Origin: Rana temporaria
Taxonomy: Eukaryota; Chordata; Amphibia; Anura; Ranidae
Reading direction: 5' to 3'
DNA length: 64,000 nt
NCBI RefSeq assembly: GCF_905171775.1
Contig: NC_053499.1
Coordinates: forward strand, 26,228,526-26,292,525
Both the position numbers and the translations under genes were made by a program. Of the stretch, positions 63,470 through 64,000 are shown one piece after another. A model generated the notes under the pieces. The model worked only from the letters and a program-made list of their open reading frames with translations, was not told the origin of the DNA and made no database searches. Each line of letters begins with the position of its first letter. Positions within the stretch are counted from its first letter, which is position 1.

Positions 63470-64000
63470 AAGACATACAAACAGAATGTATGTATGGAAG
63501 TGGAGGGTGGTAGTTGGGGGGGTCCCAGGTCAACTTTTGCATCGGGGGCCTATAAGCTTCAAGCTACGCCTCTGGCTGGAAGAACAGTCCACAGAAGGTA
63601 TAGAGCATTGTCCCACTGATCATGATTGCAACGCATTGCAGGCTCTAATACAAAAAAATAATAAATGCACATTTTTGCTTTTTTGTAGTGGCAGAAGATA
63701 AAATTAGCCTTTATTGTATTAAAGAAGTATTCCAAGTATGAATACTGTATACATAGTTACATTGGTTCAGCTTGGACCAATGTAACTATGTACAGTATAT
63801 ACCATACCAGACTGATGCCCCTGGAAGCTGGAAATTACTGAAATATTGCTTCTCCAGTGATCTCCACTTGCTTCTGGGTCCCGTAGTGCCCTGCTGCATT
63901 CTGAATACAGAAGATTGGCTGCTCAGCACAGGCCCCATTCAGAGGATGCTTTGCATTTTCTGAATGAATGCAAAGTGTTCCCTGGTTGGATGAGGTGGAG
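63470..64000. other. Intron 16, end of window
   Basis: No exon 17 candidate was found. An inverted pair ATACATAGTTACATTGGT / ACCAATGTAACTATGT at 63750-63790 makes a small perfect hairpin. Confidence 0.4.

Overview
The window is vertebrate nuclear DNA and most likely comes from a ranid (true) frog. It carries one host gene fragment on the + strand: the N-terminal part of cardiac myosin-binding protein C (mybpc3). The rest is almost entirely interspersed repeats. The frog assignment rests on the protein similarity and on the repeat spectrum: dense short inverted-repeat elements ending in GTACACACGATCG, elements ending in GGGCCAGATCCAC, and a repeat ending in GGTCTTAAGTGGTTAA. I cannot name the species.

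Fifteen coding exons, matching human exons 2 to 16, were placed from splice signals, reading-frame closure and protein similarity. They encode the cardiac-specific C0 Ig domain (1664-1924), a Pro/Ala-rich linker (13550-13675, 19182-19262), Ig domain C1 (22403-22551, 25065-25182), the phosphorylatable M-domain (27315-27363, 29604-29645, 37379-37435, 40843-40845, 45292-45315, 48814-48980), Ig domain C2 (53548-53680, 56874-56876, 60302-60426) and the start of C3 (61473-61578). Two of these exons are only 3 nt long. Total coding length is 1444 nt and the frame stays open across all 14 junctions. Exon 1 with the start codon lies upstream of the window, and exon 17 onward lies downstream. About 60 kb of intron separates this small coding content.

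The introns hold many transposon layers. An apparently intact Tc1/mariner element with a DD37E transposase (16615-18175) sits in intron 3. A fold-back element made of two head-to-head Tc1 transposase 3' ends lies at about 51050-52447. At least seven short hAT-type elements have recognisable 8-bp (in one case 7-bp) target duplications. About 19 elements have GTACACACG ends. About 11 copies belong to an approximately 700-bp family with GGGCCAGATCC ends and 3-bp target duplications. There are TTAA-flanked elements, L1-like and L2-like retrotransposon fragments, a tRNA-derived SINE, several palindromes, three minisatellites and a recent 751-bp tandem duplication. Nested insertions give local relative ages.

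I found no second host gene, no structural RNA gene and no bacterial-type system. The strongest points for follow-up are the microexons, the enlarged phosphorylation motif of the M-domain, the intact DD37E transposon, and the target-site pattern of the 700-bp element family.
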